Origin: Achromobacter sp.
Lineage (GTDB): Bacteria > Pseudomonadota > Gammaproteobacteria > Burkholderiales > Burkholderiaceae_B
Direction of reading: 5' to 3'
Assembly: GCA_003454835.1 (NCBI GenBank)
Contig: DMTA01000498.1
Coordinates: 1-8,144, forward strand
Length of the DNA stretch: 8,144 nucleotides
In this document: positions 6,213 through 8,144 of the stretch, one piece after another
How the letters are laid out: each line of letters starts with the position of its first letter
Position numbering within the stretch: the first letter of the stretch is position 1
Notes under the pieces: model-generated
Seen by the model: only the letters and a program-made list of their open reading frames with translations
What the model was told of the DNA's origin: nothing
Databases searched by the model: none
Program-made: the position numbers and the translations under genes

Positions 6213-7485
6213 GGCGCAGCACCTGTGCGGGTTGCAGGCGCGAGGCGCGCCAGCTCGGATACAAGGTCGCCAGCAGCGACAGCACCAGCGAGGTCACGCC
6301 GATGGTGACGATGTCGCCCACTTGCGGATCGGACGGCAGCGCGCTGATGAAGTAGATTTCGCGCGGCAGGAAATGCACGCCCAGCATGCGTTCGATGAAC
6401 GGCACGATCACGTCCACGTTATAGGCAATGGCGATGCCGCCGGCCACACCCAGCAAGGTGCCGATCACGCCGATCAGCGCGCCTTGCACCAGGAAGATGC
6501 GGGCCACTTCGCCGGGACCCGCGCCCAGCGTGCGCAGGATGGCGATGTCGGATTGCTTGTCCTTGACGGCCATGACCAGCGAGGACAGCAGGTTGAACGC
6601 CGCCACGGCCACGATCAGCGCCAGGATCAGGAACATCATTCGCTTTTCGGTCTGCACCGCGGCGAACCACGTGCGGTTGTTGCGCGACCAGTCGCTGGCC
6701 ATGACGTACGGCGGCAGGACGTTGCGCAGTTCGGCCGCCACTTCGGGCGCCTTCTGCATATCGGCAATGCGCAGACGCACGCCGGCGGTGCCGCTTTCGC
6801 GGAAGACGCGTGCCGCGTCTTCGTTGTCCACGAACGCCAGCGAGGAATCGTATTCGTAGTGGCCCGACGAGAACACGCCCACCACGGTGAACTGGCGCAT
6901 GCGCGGCGCAAAACCGGCGGGGCTGATCGAGCCCTGCGGCGCCATCATCAGCAGCGTGTCGCCCACCTTGACGCCCATGCCGTCGGCCAGCTCGTTGCCC
7001 AGCACGACGCCGAAGCCGCCGGGTTTCAGGTCGGTCAGCTTGCCCGACACCATCTGGCGCGGCAGGTCCGACACGTTGCCCTCGGTGGCGGGGTCGATGC
7101 CCCGCACCTGCACACCGCGCAACGCCTGCCCCCGGACCAGCATGCCCTGCGCGGCCACGAAGGGCGCGCCGGCCTTGACCTCGGGATTGCGCTCGGCGGC
7201 GGTGGCAAACTGCTGCCACTGTTCAAGCACTCGTTCGGGCGATGCGCCAGGAAGATAGAGTTCGATGTGCGGCAGCACCGACAGCATGCGATCGCGCACT
7301 TCTTTCTGGAACCCGTTCATCACGGACAGCACCACGATCAAGGCGGCGACGCCCAGCGCGATGCCCGCCATGGAACTGGCGGCAATGAAGGAGATGAAGC
7401 GATCGCGGCGGCCGCGTCGCTGGCGGATCCGGGCAAGCCCCGCATAGCGGGCGCCGATCCATAGTTCGTAGGGTATTTTCAGCAC
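6205..7485 (-). CDS. lolC: Lipoprotein-releasing permease LolC/LolE (single, LolF-type)
   Basis: Inner-membrane permease of 426 aa that, with LolD, lifts mature lipoproteins from the membrane and hands them to LolA. It shows the LolC/E layout: cytoplasmic N-terminus, TM1 about 30-56, a long periplasmic MacB-like domain about 57-282, then TM2 about 283-307, TM3 about 329-357 and TM4 about 391-411, with the conserved end SWRASRLQPAQVLRHD. The coupling segment VKDKQSDIAILRTLGA (307-322) is LolE-like, whereas the periplasmic SPAGFAPRMRQFTVVGVF resembles the LolC hook that binds LolA. Only one permease gene is present here, so a homodimer as in LolF systems is likely; a second copy elsewhere cannot be excluded. 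The start is a GTG with no Shine-Dalgarno sequence; the N-terminus LKIPYELWIGARY fits the family, and a TAA closes the frame 16-18 nt upstream of it. Confidence 0.95.
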   Translation of the reverse strand: MLKIPYELWIGARYAGLARIRQRRGRRDRFISFIAASSMAGIALGVAALIVVLSVMNGFQKEVRDRMLSVLPHIELYLPGASPERVLEQWQQFATAAERNPEVKAGAPFVAAQGMLVRGQALRGVQVRGIDPATEGNVSDLPRQMVSGKLTDLKPGGFGVVLGNELADGMGVKVGDTLLMMAPQGSISPAGFAPRMRQFTVVGVFSSGHYEYDSSLAFVDNEDAARVFRESGTAGVRLRIADMQKAPEVAAELRNVLPPYVMASDWSRNNRTWFAAVQTEKRMMFLILALIVAVAAFNLLSSLVMAVKDKQSDIAILRTLGAGPGEVARIFLVQGALIGVIGTLLGVAGGIAIAYNVDVIVPFIERMLGVHFLPREIYFISALPSDPQVGDIVTIGVTSLVLSLLATLYPSWRASRLQPAQVLRHD

Positions 7486-7491
7486 GTGCGC

Positions 7492-7500
7492 ATTATTGCA
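7492..7500 (-). promoter_or_regulatory. Extended -10 element of lolC, implying a leaderless transcript
   Basis: On the minus strand TGCAATAAT fits an extended -10 (TGn plus AATAAT, 5 of 6 to TATAAT). It is followed by only 6 nt and then the lolC GTG, so transcription would begin at or next to the start codon. The absence of a Shine-Dalgarno sequence agrees. No convincing -35 is seen, as is common with extended -10 promoters. Confidence 0.45.
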
Positions 7501-7602
7501 TTAACCGCCCGTAAATCGCCCCGCGGATGTGGGGATCCTAGACCAGGCGTGACAACGTATGGCAGTTGGCCGCGGCGCTAAGTTCCCCGTCCCGGCGCGG
7601 AC

Positions 7603-7608
7603 TACAAT
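7603..7608 (+). promoter_or_regulatory. TACAAT -10 hexamer 7 nt before the RpfE-like start codon
   Basis: TACAAT matches TATAAT at 5 of 6 positions and ends 7 nt before the ATG at 7616, so initiation would fall on or beside the A of the ATG. No Shine-Dalgarno sequence precedes the ATG. No clear -35 hexamer is found at 16-18 bp. Confidence 0.5.
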
Positions 7609-7615
7609 CGCCGCC

Positions 7616-8144
7616 ATGCTGATCGTCATTCCGGGCGCCCTGCCCGCCCTTCCCGTCGCCGCCGAACTGGCCAAGCTCCTGCCCGAGCGCGCGCCCACCC
7701 TGCACGGCTGGCTGCAGGCCGCAACCGCCCATCCCCAGGCCTACGACCTGCGCACGCATGGCTGCACGGCCTTTGAAGCCTGGCAGCTCGAGCGCGCCGG
7801 GTATGCGCCCGAGGCCGGCCTCCTGCAAAGTGCAGGCCTGGGCCCGCTGCTGGCCGGGCAACAATCCCACACACTGGCGAACGAACCCGTCTGGCTGTGC
7901 GAACTGGTCCACCTTGCGCTGGGCGCCGATCAGGCGTCGCTGCTGGATCCCGGTTTGATGGACCTGACCGATCAGGAAACGGCCGCCCTGCTCGACACCG
8001 CGCGCCCCCTTTTCGATGGCACCGGCTTCTCGGTCGAGCCGCTGTCGCCTCAGCGCTGGCGCCTGCGCCTGCCGGCGGACCTGCGCCCTCAGACCGCCAG
8101 CCCGTTGGCCGTGGCCGGAAAGCGCCTGAACGACTGGTGGCGCC
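7616..8144 (+). CDS. RpfE-type phosphoglycerate-mutase-like protein, 3' end outside the window
   Basis: The frame is open from an ATG to the window edge: 176 codons plus one base. Typical segments are MLIVIPGALPALP at the start, TAFEAWQLERAGY (51-63), ELVHLALGADQASLLDP (96-112), ARPLFDGTGF (129-138) and ASPLAVAGKRLNDWW (161-175). I recognise these from a proteobacterial family labelled 'regulatory protein RpfE' or 'cofactor-independent phosphoglycerate mutase', often encoded beside recJ, with prfB and lysS near. The conserved C-terminal block of the family (HPVN and GLWLYGG motifs) would lie beyond the window. The biochemical role is not established, and phosphoglycerate mutase activity should not be assumed. 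It is divergent from lolC across a 130-bp spacer and has no Shine-Dalgarno sequence. The frame and third-base bias make it a real gene; the family name is moderately sure. Confidence 0.8.
   Translation, partial: MLIVIPGALPALPVAAELAKLLPERAPTLHGWLQAATAHPQAYDLRTHGCTAFEAWQLERAGYAPEAGLLQSAGLGPLLAGQQSHTLANEPVWLCELVHLALGADQASLLDPGLMDLTDQETAALLDTARPLFDGTGFSVEPLSPQRWRLRLPADLRPQTASPLAVAGKRLNDWWR

Noticed and set aside
6142..7464. 440-codon open frame antisense to lolC
   Set aside because: The translation is a His/Asp/Gly/Arg-rich shadow of the lolC codons with no family features.
7566..7608. TTGGCC (7566-7571) as the -35 paired with TACAAT
   Set aside because: The spacing of 31 bp is far outside the sigma-70 range.

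Overview
The window is high-GC DNA (roughly two thirds G+C by eye) with strong G/C preference at third codon positions. Protein similarity recalled from memory points to a betaproteobacterium of the Alcaligenaceae (Bordetella/Achromobacter-like). The indicators are a single LolC/E-type permease next to lolD, a tatD-family gene after it, and a divergent RpfE/phosphoglycerate-mutase-like gene. No database search was possible, so the taxonomy is inference.

Left part (1-4439) is an iron-uptake and sensing module. A CirA/IrgA-type TonB-dependent catecholate siderophore receptor (75-2096, minus) is transcribed away from an OmpR-family response regulator (2305-3018, plus) and its sensor kinase (3018-4439, plus; the start overlaps the regulator stop by one base). 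The 208-bp divergent spacer holds a good Fur box (2161-2179), an A+T-rich promoter region and a tandem 10-bp direct repeat overlapping a perfect TTGACA. The layout resembles PfeR-PfeS/PfeA of Pseudomonas: the kinase would sense periplasmic siderophore, the regulator would induce the receptor, and Fur would keep it off when iron is plentiful. Downstream of the receptor a hairpin is followed by a ribosome binding site and the first 11 codons of another minus-strand gene that leaves the window.

Middle (4440-4600) is a 161-bp gap between convergent genes. It carries a minus-strand frame of 28 codons with no start codon but near-complete G/C at third positions. It looks like the 3' tail of a lost gene, possibly comEC, which commonly follows tatD.

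Right part (4601-8144) is housekeeping. lolC (LolC/E hybrid, 'LolF' type), lolD and a YjjV-like tatD family gene run leftward as one probable operon for lipoprotein release plus a metal-dependent hydrolase. A 131-bp spacer separates lolC from a divergent gene, cut by the window end, for an RpfE-type phosphoglycerate-mutase-like protein. Both divergent genes lack a Shine-Dalgarno sequence and have a -10-like hexamer 6-7 nt before the start codon, so both may be leaderless.

I see no CRISPR array, tRNA, rRNA, transposase or phage gene. Nothing here is clearly a new molecular system. The points most worth checking are the leaderless pair, the gene tail after tatD and the divergent iron control region.
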